From NCBI GenBank assembly GCA_963783045.1, contig CAWAMD010000002.1, positions 496,001 through 560,000 of the forward strand: 64,000 nucleotides of DNA. The letters are read 5' to 3'. Position 1 is the stretch's first letter. Each line of letters begins with the position of its first letter. The notes beneath the pieces were generated by a model. That model saw only the letters and a list, made by a program, of their open reading frames with translations. It did not search any database and was not told where the DNA came from. Positions 18,491 to 27,151 of the stretch are shown here, piece by piece. The stretch is from CAWAMD01 sp963783045 (GTDB lineage Bacteria > Actinomycetota > Nitriliruptoria > Nitriliruptorales > Nitriliruptoraceae). Both the position numbers and the translations under genes were made by a program.

Positions 18491-18592
18491 GAACCGGCGG
18501 ATGCGGCGGTTGTTGCGACGTGGCCCGGCGACGCCTCGCGACGGACCCACCGAAACCGGCGGATGCGGCGGTTACTGCGACGTGGCCCCGCC
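18491..18592. repeat. Two copies of a 62-bp-period palindromic repeat (family 1)
   Basis: Two copies sharing the core AACCGGCGGATGCGGCGGTT, then TGCGACGTGGCCC, start at 18492 and 18554, exactly 62 bp apart. The core has AACC/GGTT palindromic ends. It closely resembles the core AACCGGCGCATCCGGCGGTT of the tandem array at 19681, which has the same 62-bp period. The copies lie in the 285-bp gap between hemB and an AbiEi-like gene. Confidence 0.75.
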
Positions 18593-18623
18593 CTGCCGCC
18601 CCGGCGTTCAGCGTCGGGGCGGG

Positions 18624-19556
18624 TCAGGCCACGCGGCGGGGCACGGCGACGCCGAGCTCACGCGCCCGGACCAGCATCTCGGCCTCCATCAGACGCATCA
18701 GGCCCTCCGGATCGGCGAGGTCGGCGGCCGTCACGGGGACCCGGCGGACGCCGACCTCGGCGAGCGCTTCCTCCCGGCGGCGGTCCTCGGCTCGGCCGGC
18801 GGCGTGGGCGTGATCGATGACGCCGTCGTACTCGGGCGCGAGCCGGAGCTGGCGCCAGTACCAGTCGACGCGGATAGCGGGCGTGACCCAGACCTGCGGC
18901 TCCGGAGCCGGGTCGAAGCACTCGAGGTGGCGCCCGAGCCGGACCTCCCCGTCGCTCTCGCTCGCGAGCACGCCCTCGTCGAACAAGGAGCGGACGACGT
19001 CGCTGCCCTCGTCGGCGTCGCGCAGCCGGTCCATCCACTCGCCGAGGCGCGCCGGTGTGATGAGACCTCGCCACCGGGCGCTCTGGACGCCCACGCGAAG
19101 GCGGCGCGGATCATCGGCGAGGACCCGGGCGGTCGAGACGAACGCCCGGGAGGGCGTCACGATCGGGAGCGCCCCGAACGCCGCGTGACCGTCGTCCGGA
19201 GCCGGGTCCACCCGCCAGCGGAAGTCGACGTTGCACAGCCGACGCCCGGGGCTGACCAGGACCTCGAAGGGGTCCTCGCGGGTGAAACCGTCGACGTGCA
19301 GGAGACCGAGGACGAACGGCCCGTCGATGCGCGCTCCGGCTCCGGCCCGCAGGACGGCCGCCAGGGCACCCTGCTCCGGGCTCGTCGCTCCCCCGTCGAC
19401 CCGGTAGACACCGCGCTGGATGACGCGCAGGACTCCTCGGCGCACCAGACCGTCGATCTGATCGGGCGTGAGGCCCTCCGCGAGCAGCTGTCGCCTCGAG
19501 ATGGCCCCGAACTGCCGATCGAGCCGGTCACGGACGGCGGCGGGGAAGGTGTGCAT
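18624..19556 (-). CDS. AbiEi-like antitoxin-domain protein with DUF559-like C-terminal domain
   Basis: A 310-residue protein. Residues about 1-60 (RQFGAISRRQLLAEGLTPDQ, IDGLVRRGVLRVIQRGVYRV) form the winged-helix AbiEi/transcriptional-regulator-like domain common in actinobacteria. The C-terminal 100 residues (APEYDGVIDHAHAAGRAEDR, REEALAEVGVRRVPV) resemble the DUF559/Vsr-like nuclease fold with conserved acidic residues. No AbiEii-type toxin gene is adjacent, so it is probably a solitary member. The ATG at 19556 has no clear ribosome site. It is flanked on both sides by related 62-bp repeats. DNA binding is inferred. Confidence 0.7.
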   Translation of the reverse strand: MHTFPAAVRDRLDRQFGAISRRQLLAEGLTPDQIDGLVRRGVLRVIQRGVYRVDGGATSPEQGALAAVLRAGAGARIDGPFVLGLLHVDGFTREDPFEVLVSPGRRLCNVDFRWRVDPAPDDGHAAFGALPIVTPSRAFVSTARVLADDPRRLRVGVQSARWRGLITPARLGEWMDRLRDADEGSDVVRSLFDEGVLASESDGEVRLGRHLECFDPAPEPQVWVTPAIRVDWYWRQLRLAPEYDGVIDHAHAAGRAEDRRREEALAEVGVRRVPVTAADLADPEGLMRLMEAEMLVRARELGVAVPRRVA

Positions 19557-19680
19557 AGCGGGAGGATCGCTGCCAGCGGACGGGCCGGGGCAGCGGGAAG
19601 GGGCGTGCCTGTGGATCTCGCCCGTGGTCCCGCCGCTACGGCGACGACGGTTTCTGCATGTCCCCGTGCCCCCTGGACCA

Positions 19681-19880
19681 CAGGAACCGGCGCATCCGGC
19701 GGTTTCCGCCAACGGGGGCCGCGGCCGCGGAGCGCCCCGCCCCAGGAACCGGCGCATCCGGCGGTTTCCGCCAACGGGGGCCGCGGCCGCGGAGCGCCCC
19801 GCCCCAGGAACCGGCGCATCCGGCGGTTTCCGCCTACGGGGGCCGCGACCGCGGAGCACCCCGCCCCACAAACCGGGCGT
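19681..19880. repeat. Three-copy 62-bp tandem repeat plus partial copy (family 1)
   Basis: Copies start at 19681, 19743 and 19805 with a period of exactly 62 bp. The first two are identical and the third differs at a few bases, followed by a degraded fourth start near 19867. Each begins CAGGAACCGGCGCATCCGGC and ends in a G/C-rich GGCCGCGGCCGCGG block. The array fills much of the 330-bp space between the AbiEi-like gene and the YihY gene. No gene is visible in this gap. Confidence 0.85.
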
Positions 19881-19886
19881 CGCCGG

Positions 19887-21140
19887 TCAGTCGTCGCGCT
19901 CCCACGGGCGGGTCGCGACGACCAGGCCGCCGACGGCGCCGATCGCGAGCGTGAAGGCGATCGCGTGACGGACGGGCGCCGGCGCGTCGGGGTCGCGGCG
20001 CGCGTCGGCCTCGGCGAGCCGCGCGCGGGTCGCCTCGGTCACGGCCGGCGACGGCGTGCGCGACGCGCGGGCGAGGCTCCGCGACCGCTCGGTCGCCATC
20101 GCGCTGGCGTCGCTGCGGTCGGCGTCCGACTCGCCGCTGGGGACGCCTCGGGCCTCCGCGTGTCCTGCGCCTCTGCCGTCCCCGACCGGTCGGTCGTCGG
20201 AGGCGGGCAGCGTCCGCTCGTCGACGCTGCCCGCGAGCCGGTCGGCGCCGTCCCGACCGTCGCTGCTCCGGCCGTCGTCGTCAGGGCTGGCACCGGGCCC
20301 CGAACCGGTGCGTTCGTCGACGCGGCGCAGCACGACGGAGAGCTCGGCCCCGTACACGTAGAGCCGGCCGGCGAGGTAGAAGAGCGCGAGCAGCGCGATG
20401 ATCCCGCCGAACAGGCCGTACAGCTCGTTCGCGGAGGCGGCCTTGCTGGCGAGGAACGTCGACCCGAAGACCTTCAGCGCGGTCCATCCCGCACCCGCGA
20501 GCAGCGCACCAGGTAGCAGGTCGCCCCAGGCCGGCCCCTCGGTGGCGACGAGGATCCGGTAGGCGACGAGGAAGAGCAGCACGTCGAGCGCCAGCGTGAC
20601 GAGCGTGCTCACCGCCACCGTGACCGCATGGGGCACGAACGAGAACTCGAACCCGGCCAGCGACGACACGACGGTCGCGACCAGCGCCAGGGTGCCGAGC
20701 AGCGCAAGGGCTCCGAGCTGACGCAGCTTGAGCTTGACGCCGGTCGGCAGCTCGACGCGGAAGAACTTGCTGGTCGCCGTCATGGCCGAGTTCACGACCC
20801 GGAGCCCCGACAGGAGCAGGAGCACGAAGGAGATCCCACCGATGGCTCCCGCATTCTTCGCCACCGTGTCGACGATGCCGGACACGCCCTCGACGCCGCC
20901 ACCGAGTCCCGGGATCGCGTCGCTGATCGCCTGGGCCACATCGAGGTTCGCGCCGGGCGTGTTCCGCATGACGAACCCACCGACCGCCACGCCCAGGGCG
21001 ATGAGCGGGAAGAGCGACAGGAACCCGAAGAACCCGATGCTCGCGGCGAACTGGTCGCCGGTGTCGTCCTTGTAGCGGTCCTGGACACGAAGCGCCGTGC
21101 CCAGCACGGGCACGTCGTAGAAGCGGTCCTTGAAGGCCAC
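19887..21140 (-). CDS. YihY/BrkB-family membrane protein
   Basis: A 417-residue protein with the six-helix YihY (UPF0761/BrkB) core in its first 290 residues: GDQFAASIGFFGFLSLFPLI, AIGGISFVLLLLSGLRVVNS, LGALALLGTLALVATVVSSL, LPGALLAGAGWTALKVFGST and YGLFGGIIALLALFYLAGRL. A hydrophilic, Asp/Arg/Ser-rich linker of about 110 residues follows, then one extra C-terminal helix (IAFTLAIGAVGGLVVATR). The linker and last helix go beyond the usual family. The molecular function of the family is uncertain. It stands between hem genes without obvious coupling. Confidence 0.88.
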   Translation of the reverse strand: MAFKDRFYDVPVLGTALRVQDRYKDDTGDQFAASIGFFGFLSLFPLIALGVAVGGFVMRNTPGANLDVAQAISDAIPGLGGGVEGVSGIVDTVAKNAGAIGGISFVLLLLSGLRVVNSAMTATSKFFRVELPTGVKLKLRQLGALALLGTLALVATVVSSLAGFEFSFVPHAVTVAVSTLVTLALDVLLFLVAYRILVATEGPAWGDLLPGALLAGAGWTALKVFGSTFLASKAASANELYGLFGGIIALLALFYLAGRLYVYGAELSVVLRRVDERTGSGPGASPDDDGRSSDGRDGADRLAGSVDERTLPASDDRPVGDGRGAGHAEARGVPSGESDADRSDASAMATERSRSLARASRTPSPAVTEATRARLAEADARRDPDAPAPVRHAIAFTLAIGAVGGLVVATRPWERDD

Positions 21141-21223
21141 CCTCTGCTCCTCACCGCTCGCCGTGCCGGATCAGCGTAGGAGGTGACCGGCCCGTGGGGG
21201 CCGCCCAGGCGGACGGGCCTCGG

Positions 21224-21338
21224 GCGGACGGGGCCGGGGTCTCGGCTCAGGCAGACCGCCGCCCAGGCGGACGGGCATCACGCGGACGGGCCGGGGTCTC
21301 GGCTCAGGCGGACCGCCGCCCACGCGGACGGGCCATCG
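21224..21338. repeat. Two copies of a 58-bp direct repeat (family 2)
   Basis: A unit beginning GCGGACGGG(G)CCGGGGTCTC and ending in GCGGACGGGC occurs at 21224 and again at 21282, with a few differences. Shorter GGCGGACGGGCC pieces precede it from about 21208. It fills most of the 252-bp gap between the YihY gene and hemD. No gene is visible here. Confidence 0.7.
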
Positions 21339-21392
21339 TGCCGCGCGACAACGTCCTGACGAGGGCGCCACCCGGGCGCGCCGCGGCGCAGG

Positions 21393-22578
21393 TCAGTCGC
21401 GCGCCGCCGCGGCGAGCGCGTCCACGAGCCCGTCGAGGTCGTGCTCGGTGGCCTGGCGCGCCACCTGGATGCCGAGCTCGCGGCAGGTCGCGGAGGTGAC
21501 GGGCCCGATCGAGACGACCCGGCCCCGCCAGGAGCGCTCCTGCATCAGGGCGGCGAAGCTTCGCACCATCGACGAGGACAGGAAGGGGACGAGGTCGATC
21601 CGGCCGGCGGTCAGCTCGTCGCGGACGGCATCGGACAGCGCGTCGGTGGTGACCGTCCGGTAGGCGGCGATCTCGACGGGCGTCCAGCCGCGGGCCCGCA
21701 GCTCGTCGGCGAGCGTGTTCGTCGCGATGTCTGCGCGGGGGAGCAGCACCTCGCCCGTCCCCGTCGGGAAGGCGTCGGCCAGACCCCGGGTGGTGGACAC
21801 GTCCGGAACGAGGTCGGCGGTGACGGTCAGCCGCTCCGCGAGGGCGGCGGCCGTGCCCGGTCCGACGGCAGCGACCCGGCCACAGCCGGCGAGCGCCCTG
21901 GCGTCGAGCCCGGTGCGTGCCAGTGCCGCGGCCAGCGCGTCGACGCCGTTCGGGGAGGTGAGGCAGCAGGCGGCGAACCGTCCTCCCGGCAGGTCGCGGA
22001 CCGCCGCATCGAGCGAGGCGAGGTCACCCGGGGCGATTGCCACGGCCGGGGCCTCGACCGGGATGCCCCCGAGCGAGCGGACGTGGGCCGACAGTGCCGG
22101 CGCCTGGTGGGGCGCCCGGAGGTTGAGCACACGCCGCCCGGCGAGCGGCAGCCCGGCACGGACCACGGATGGGTCCGGCGCGGCCGCGGACGGGACGAGC
22201 TCGACCGTGAGGCCCGCCTCGCGAAGCCGCACGACGACCCCCGGCGCTCCGGCGCCCTGACCGAACGCCCCGAACGCCCCGACCGGCACGACCTGGACCG
22301 AGAACGTCCTGGACGGCGAGGTCGGACGGACCGAGCTCCTCCAGCGCCCCGCGCACCAGCGCGGCGTCGGGGGCGAGCGTCGCGAGCCACGGCACGGGCT
22401 CCGTGAACCGGACCACGTCCGCACTGGCGAGCAGCACCGCGCCCCGGATGCTCAGCGTCGTGGGGTCGCCGGCGGCGGCCTCGACGACGTGGAGCACCCC
22501 CGGCCGCCCGGGCGCGCCGCCGAGCCCCGCCAACCCCGCGGCGAGCTCCGTCGCACGCCGGGTGGAGCGGGCGGTCAT
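21393..22578 (-). CDS. hemD: Uroporphyrinogen-III synthase, frame-disrupted, with CobA-like N-terminal remnant
   Basis: The C-terminal 260 residues are uroporphyrinogen-III synthase (GLPLAGRRVLNLRAPHQAPA, LTSPNGVDALAAAL, GRVAAVGPGTAAALAE, VSIGPVTSATCRELGI), which cyclises hydroxymethylbilane. The first ~95 residues (GVLHVVEAAAGDPTTLSIRG, AVLLASADVVRFTEPVPWL) look like the start of a uroporphyrinogen-III methyltransferase domain that is otherwise lost. The two parts are in different frames. One extra base near 22301-22304 breaks it, and the 1,186-base span is not a multiple of three. The ATG at 22578 overlaps the hemC stop (ATGA). A sequencing error is the simplest explanation because hemA, hemC and hemB are intact. 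Confidence 0.82.
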
Positions 22579-23546
22579 CCCGCCGCCCGCAGCCGCTGGA
22601 GGACCTCCTCGCCACCGTTGGCCAGCAGCGTGGCGGCCAGGGTCTGGGCCAGCTTCTCGGGCTCGGTCTCGGCCGCCTCGTGCGAGGCGCGCAGCAGGCG
22701 TGTGCCGTTCGGGTCCGAGAGCATCCCGAGCAGCTCGAGCCGGCGGGTGCCCGTCGGGCCGTCCATGAGGGTGGCGTGGGCCCCGATCGGCGCCGTGCAC
22801 CCGCCCTGCAGGACCCGGAGGAACTCGCGCTCGGCCCGGGTGACGGTGCGGGTGTCCGGGTCGTCGAGCTTCCGCAGAGCCTTCCGGGTGGTGGCGTCGT
22901 CGACGCGGCACTCGACGGCCAGCGCGCCCTGCGCGGGCGCGTGGAGCAGCTCGCCGTGCTCGAGGGCCACGGCACGCAGGTCGAGATCCTTCGGCCCCGC
23001 CCGCAGCAGACCGGCCATCGCGATCACGACCCCGTCGAGCGACCCGTCGGCGACCTTCCCCATCCGGGTCCCGATGTTGCCGCGCAGGGGTTGGACGAGC
23101 AGGTCACGCCGTGCCTTCTGCAGCTGCGCCTTGCGGCGGGCGGAGGAGGTCCCGATGATGAACGGCTGGCCCCGCGGGATGGTGGCGAGCCGGTGTCCCT
23201 CGCGGGTGACCAGCACGTCGCGCGGGTCCACGCGGCGAGGGACCGCGCCGATGACGAGCCCGTCCGCGGGCTCCGTCGGCAGGTCCTTGTAGGAGTGGAC
23301 CACCATGTGACACTCGCCGCCGAGCACCGCGCCCCGGGTGGCGTCGACGAACAGACCCTTCGCGTCGAACGCCTCGATGGCCCGGTCGGGATGCTCGTCG
23401 CCGGAGGTGGCCAGGGGCACCAGCTCGGCCGGCCGGTCCGTGACGGTGGACAGGGCGTCGGCGACGGCGCGGGCCTGGGCCTGGGCGAGCGCGGAGCGCC
23501 GCGTCGCGATCCGCCATGGCCCCTCGTCGGCGGCTCGTGTTGGCAC
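22575..23546 (-). CDS. hemC: Hydroxymethylbilane synthase (porphobilinogen deaminase)
   Basis: A 323-residue enzyme that polymerises four porphobilinogens to hydroxymethylbilane. The N-terminus RIATRRSALAQAQARAVADA, the region VHSYKDLPTEPADGLVIGAV, GTSSARRKAQL, RGNIGTRMGKVADGSLDGVV and the dipyrromethane cofactor cysteine in LQGGCTAPIGAHA are all present. The GTG at 23546 follows AGGGAAG. It lies 10 bp after hemA and overlaps hemD by 4 bp, so hemACD form an operon. Confidence 0.96.
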   Translation of the reverse strand: MPTRAADEGPWRIATRRSALAQAQARAVADALSTVTDRPAELVPLATSGDEHPDRAIEAFDAKGLFVDATRGAVLGGECHMVVHSYKDLPTEPADGLVIGAVPRRVDPRDVLVTREGHRLATIPRGQPFIIGTSSARRKAQLQKARRDLLVQPLRGNIGTRMGKVADGSLDGVVIAMAGLLRAGPKDLDLRAVALEHGELLHAPAQGALAVECRVDDATTRKALRKLDDPDTRTVTRAEREFLRVLQGGCTAPIGAHATLMDGPTGTRRLELLGMLSDPNGTRLLRASHEAAETEPEKLAQTLAATLLANGGEEVLQRLRAAG

Positions 23547-23556
23547 GGGGGCTTCC

Positions 23557-24813
23557 CTACTCGTCGAGGTCGAAGAGCTCGTGGAGCACGTTCGCGTGGT
23601 GCTCGGCGCCGTTGCCGTCGGCCAGCTCCTTGAGCCGGATGGTCGGCTCGTGCAGCAGCGTGTTGACGATGCCGCGGGTCAGCGCCTCGACCGCCTCGCG
23701 CTGCCGGTCGTCGAGGGTCGAGAGCTTCGAGGCGAGCCGGTCGAGCTCGGAGCGCCGCACGTCCTCGGCCCGCCGGCGCAGGGCCTTGATCGTCGGGTCG
23801 ACCGTGACCGCGCGGGTCCAGGACAGGAACCGGGCGGCCTCCTCGTCGACGATCGCCCGGGCCGCGGCGACCACCGGCCCGGTGACCGCGCGGTCTGCGG
23901 CCGCGCGCACGGCGCCGATGTCGTCGACGTGGACGCCCTCGATCCGGGCGGCGGCCGGGTCGACGTTGCGGGGCAGGGCGAGGTCGAGCAGCACCATCGG
24001 CCGGCCGGCCCGGGACGCCATGACGGCGGCGATCATGTCGGCGTCGAGCACCGGTTGGGGCGCGCCCGTTGTGCACACGACGAGATCGGCGTCGGCGAGC
24101 GCGTCCCGCAGGTCGTCGGCGTCCTCGCCGCCGACCCGCTGGGCCAGCCGCGACGCCTTGTCGGCGCTGCGGTTCCAGACCGTCACGCCCGCCAGGGGCT
24201 CGTGACGGAGCCGGTCGGCGGTCAGACCGCCGATCTTGCCGGCCCCGACGATGAGGGCCTGCCGGCCGGTCAGGTCACCGCCGAGGTGACGCAGGGCGGC
24301 GTCGATGCCGACGTCGACCATCGACGAGGCGCCGGTGTCGACCTCGGTCTCGCGACGTACCCGTCGCGAGGCCTCGGCGGCCTGGCGGAACAGCCGCTGG
24401 AGCATCCGACGCGCCGCGCCTTCGGCACGCGCGGTCTCCATCGCCGCCCGGACCTGCACGGCGATCTGTCGCTCGCCCACGACCATGGAGTCGATCCCGG
24501 AGGCGACCGAGAACAGGTGGGCGGCCGCACGGTCGTCGTAGTGGACGTAGGCGAGATCGTCGAGGTCGTCGAGCGTCAGGTTGCCGCGCGCCGCCATCCA
24601 CTCGCGGATCTCCTCCAGCCCCGGGTGGAAGCGAGTGACGTAGGCGTAGACCTCGACCCGATTGCACGTCGAGAGGACGACCGCCTCGATGACGTGTTCG
24701 AGGTCGAGGAGGGTTCCGAGCACCTTGGACTCGTCATCGCTCGGGACGGCGAGCCGCTCCAGCAGCGCCAGCGGGGCGCTGCGATGGTTGAGGCCCACGA
24801 CGAGGACTGACAT
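23557..24813 (-). CDS. hemA: Glutamyl-tRNA reductase
   Basis: A 418-residue NADPH enzyme that reduces glutamyl-tRNA to glutamate-1-semialdehyde, the first committed and regulated step of C5 haem synthesis. The N-terminus VGLNHRSAPLALLERLAV, the catalytic cysteine C50 in LSTCNRVEVYAY, SGIDSMVVGERQIAVQVRAA, and the Rossmann motif VGAGKIGGLTADRL are diagnostic. The ATG at 24813 gives the normal length. It follows rex on the same strand, an arrangement shared with other actinobacteria, which suggests redox control by Rex. Confidence 0.96.
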   Translation of the reverse strand: MSVLVVGLNHRSAPLALLERLAVPSDDESKVLGTLLDLEHVIEAVVLSTCNRVEVYAYVTRFHPGLEEIREWMAARGNLTLDDLDDLAYVHYDDRAAAHLFSVASGIDSMVVGERQIAVQVRAAMETARAEGAARRMLQRLFRQAAEASRRVRRETEVDTGASSMVDVGIDAALRHLGGDLTGRQALIVGAGKIGGLTADRLRHEPLAGVTVWNRSADKASRLAQRVGGEDADDLRDALADADLVVCTTGAPQPVLDADMIAAVMASRAGRPMVLLDLALPRNVDPAAARIEGVHVDDIGAVRAAADRAVTGPVVAAARAIVDEEAARFLSWTRAVTVDPTIKALRRRAEDVRRSELDRLASKLSTLDDRQREAVEALTRGIVNTLLHEPTIRLKELADGNGAEHHANVLHELFDLDE

Positions 24814-25087
24814 CTGGTTCCCGAGGTCGAGGTTGCCGGGCACCCGGAGGCCGGTGGCGGCGCGCCGGCGACAGGCCGCCCTGACGACCACGATCACACC
24901 ACCCGCCGAACGGTCCGAGCCGCCATGTTCAGGGCGCCAAGGTGCGGGCGGGGGTCCGTTCAGCGCGGGGGGCGATCCGCGTGGGTCGACCGGGATGCCG
25001 GTGCGCTGAGGGAGGATATCGGCTCGCAGGCCCACCCCCAATGCCGGGCGCGCCCTGTTTCACGCGATCCCCGCCGGCAACGACGGG

Positions 25088-25753
25088 TCACGCCCGTTCG
25101 GACAGGTCCTGACCGCCGGAGGGTTCGGCATGCAGCTGCTCGTAGAAGGAGAGGATCTGCAGCTCGGTCGACAGGTCGACCTTGCGCACGTGGACGCGGT
25201 CCTCGACGCGCAGGTGTGCGGGCGCGAAGTTGAGGATCGCCGTGACCCCGGCGTCGACGAGCACGTCCGCGACCGCCTGGGCGGACTCGGCGGGGGTGGC
25301 GAGGACCGCGATGGACACGTCCCGGTCGGCGACGATGTCCCCGAGGCTCGACAGCGGCTCGATCTCGACCCCGCCGACGCGTCGGCCGACCTTGCGTGGG
25401 TCGGCGTCGACGAGTGCCGTGACCGTGAACCCGCGGCGTCGGAACCCGTCGTAGCTCGCGAGGGCCCGGCCGAGGTTGCCGATCCCGACGATGACGACCG
25501 CCCGGTCGCGCGTCAGGCCGAGCACCTGGGAGATCTCCTCGATGAGCTCGTCGACCTGGTAGCCGACGCCCCGCGTGCCGTACGAGCCGAGGTAGGACAG
25601 GTCCTTGCGGACCTTCGCGGAGTTCACGCCCGACGCCGCGGCGAGCCCCTCGCTCGACATCGTCTCCGTCCCGTGCTCAGCGGACGCCGCGAGGGCCTCG
25701 AGGTAGATGGGCAGCCGAGCGACCGTCGCGTCAGGGATCCGCTGCCTGCTCAC
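25088..25753 (-). CDS. rex: Redox-sensing transcriptional repressor Rex
   Basis: A 221-residue NADH/NAD+-sensing repressor. The N-terminal winged helix is RIPDATVARLPIYLEALAAS...SSEGLAAASGVNSAKVRKDL, followed by SYLGSYGTRGVGYQVDEL. The Rossmann nucleotide site is VVIVGIGNLGRALASY, and the C-terminal swap helix ends in LQILSFYEQLHAE. The GTG at 25753 with GGAG upstream gives the usual length. It sits upstream of hemACD. I found no full TGTGAAnnnnTTCACA operator in the gaps around it, so direct control of hem is inferred from position. Confidence 0.94.
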   Translation of the reverse strand: MSRQRIPDATVARLPIYLEALAASAEHGTETMSSEGLAAASGVNSAKVRKDLSYLGSYGTRGVGYQVDELIEEISQVLGLTRDRAVVIVGIGNLGRALASYDGFRRRGFTVTALVDADPRKVGRRVGGVEIEPLSSLGDIVADRDVSIAVLATPAESAQAVADVLVDAGVTAILNFAPAHLRVEDRVHVRKVDLSTELQILSFYEQLHAEPSGGQDLSERA

Positions 25754-25835
25754 GGCGTTGGCTCCGTCGTCCGGGTGGCTGATGGCGCCCGGGCAGCGTA
25801 GGGGGGTCGTCACGGCGGCCGGTAATGGACGGCCG

Positions 25836-26138
25836 CTACGCCCCGCGCCAGAACGCCCACCGGCCCTGTCGTGCTCGGCGCAGCGCCTGGCGGATCGTCC
25901 CCGGCGACACGTGTCCCTCCGCGACCTCCCGGCCGTCGACGGTCACGACGGGGACGCGCACGTGGTACCGGCGCAGCACGTCTTCGCCCGCGGCGTCGAT
26001 GTCGACGTGCTCGACGTGCGCACCTCGTGCCTCCGCCGCGACGAGCTCCTCGGCCTCGCGGCACAGCCCACAGCCCGTGCGGGTGTAGACGACGACGTGG
26101 GCGGGCTCGCGCCTGCCTGCTCCGAGCGTGAGCGCCAC
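25836..26138 (-). CDS. Glutaredoxin-family protein
   Basis: A 100-residue thioredoxin-fold protein with redox motif CGLC (C23, C26) after VVVYTRTG and the cis-Pro region VRVPVVTVDGREVAEGHVSP. It matches the DUF836/glutaredoxin-like proteins that often precede rex in actinobacteria. The GTG at 26138 follows AAAGGAG. It is cytoplasmic and probably co-transcribed with rex-hemACD. Confidence 0.88.
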   Translation of the reverse strand: MALTLGAGRREPAHVVVYTRTGCGLCREAEELVAAEARGAHVEHVDIDAAGEDVLRRYHVRVPVVTVDGREVAEGHVSPGTIRQALRRARQGRWAFWRGA

Positions 26139-26156
26139 GGCAGCTCCTTTCCGCCG

Positions 26157-26186
26157 GGGTCAGCGGGGGTCAGCGGGGGTCAGCGG
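26157..26186. repeat. Three tandem 10-bp units at a gene end
   Basis: GGGGTCAGCG occurs three times in a row. Each unit carries a TCA (TGA on the minus strand), and the middle one supplies the stop of the membrane protein gene at 26170, so the array offers alternative ends. It may reflect slippage. Confidence 0.7.
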
Positions 26187-27135
26187 CCATCTCGGCGGTG
26201 TCCCTCGGCGCGTCGGGGCGGGTCGTGCGGACGAACCCGAGGTACATGATGGTCACGCCGATGCTGAGCGCGACGGCGTTCGCCGTGGTCTGGCCGAGGA
26301 AGGATGCCGCTCCGCCGGACGCAGCGACGAGGACGCCGAGGGCGATGAGGAGGTTGCCCTTCGCGATGTGGCTCAGACCGGCGCGGCGGGCGGCTCGTGC
26401 CCCGGTCAGTGCGAGCTGTGCCAGCGCCTCGACCGGCGCCCGCCACGCGACGCGCGAGACCTCGCGGCGCAGGTGCGGGCGCATCGCGGTCACGGCGAGG
26501 ACGATCGTGCTGATGATCGCGCCGAGCACCACGATCACGGATCCGACGGCGTTCCCGCCCACGGCGAAGCCACGGGCGGCCACGGGGAAGAGGTCGCGCC
26601 CCTCGGGCAGCACATGGTGCGGAACGGGGGCGGTCAGCGCGACCGACAGCACCGTGAAGGCCGCCGAGGCCGCGAAGACGCCCAGCAGGGCGGTCGACGC
26701 GGCGCCGATCCCGTCCTCGTCGGCGACCAGCAGCACCAGCCCCCACAGGATGCCGAGAGCGGCTCCCGGCGCGACCAGCAGCGGTTGGCTGGACATCAGC
26801 GCGATCGCGAGGAAGGCCCCGCCCGTCGCGAGCGTCACCGCCCCGGTGGCGCGGGTCGTCGGCCGCGACCGTGCGTTGATCCGGACGCTGCCCATGGCGA
26901 GCCACGGCACGTTGAGGACGGCCCCGAAGAGGTAGAACAGCCGGAACACGGACGGCGACCAGCCGGCGAGCACCCCGACGGCGAGCATCGCCGAGGCGAG
27001 ACAGAACATCCCGAGCGAGATGCCCCAGTGCAGCAGCGCACGGTTCCGCCGGCCGCCGGACGTGTAGCGCCGCGCCAGCGTGATGCTGAACAGGCCGCTC
27101 ACGGCGGTGGCGACCAGGCTGGCGACGGCGGCCAC
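26170..27135 (-). CDS. Polytopic membrane protein, function unknown
   Basis: A 321-residue protein with about eight to nine hydrophobic helices (for example HWGISLGMFCLASAMLAVGV, LLGVFAASAAFTVLSVALTA, SVIVVLGAIISTIVLAVTAM, LGVLVAASGGAASFLGQT). No transporter or enzyme motif is recognised. Similar uncharacterised proteins occur beside glutaredoxin/rex genes in other actinobacteria, but I cannot assign a role. The GTG at 27135 follows GGAGGATCC. Confidence 0.75.
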   Translation of the reverse strand: MAAVASLVATAVSGLFSITLARRYTSGGRRNRALLHWGISLGMFCLASAMLAVGVLAGWSPSVFRLFYLFGAVLNVPWLAMGSVRINARSRPTTRATGAVTLATGGAFLAIALMSSQPLLVAPGAALGILWGLVLLVADEDGIGAASTALLGVFAASAAFTVLSVALTAPVPHHVLPEGRDLFPVAARGFAVGGNAVGSVIVVLGAIISTIVLAVTAMRPHLRREVSRVAWRAPVEALAQLALTGARAARRAGLSHIAKGNLLIALGVLVAASGGAASFLGQTTANAVALSIGVTIMYLGFVRTTRPDAPRDTAEMAADPR

Positions 27136-27151
27136 GGGGATCCTCCGGCGG

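Noticed and set aside
16917..20516. A 1,199-codon plus-strand open frame
   Set aside because: It lies opposite hemB, GDPD and the AbiEi-like gene, is extremely Arg-rich, and has no family resemblance. Long antisense frames are normal at this G+C content.
25754..25835. Rex operator upstream of rex
   Set aside because: No TGTGAAnnnnTTCACA-like palindrome is present; only a half-site-like TGTTTCAC near 25058 was seen.
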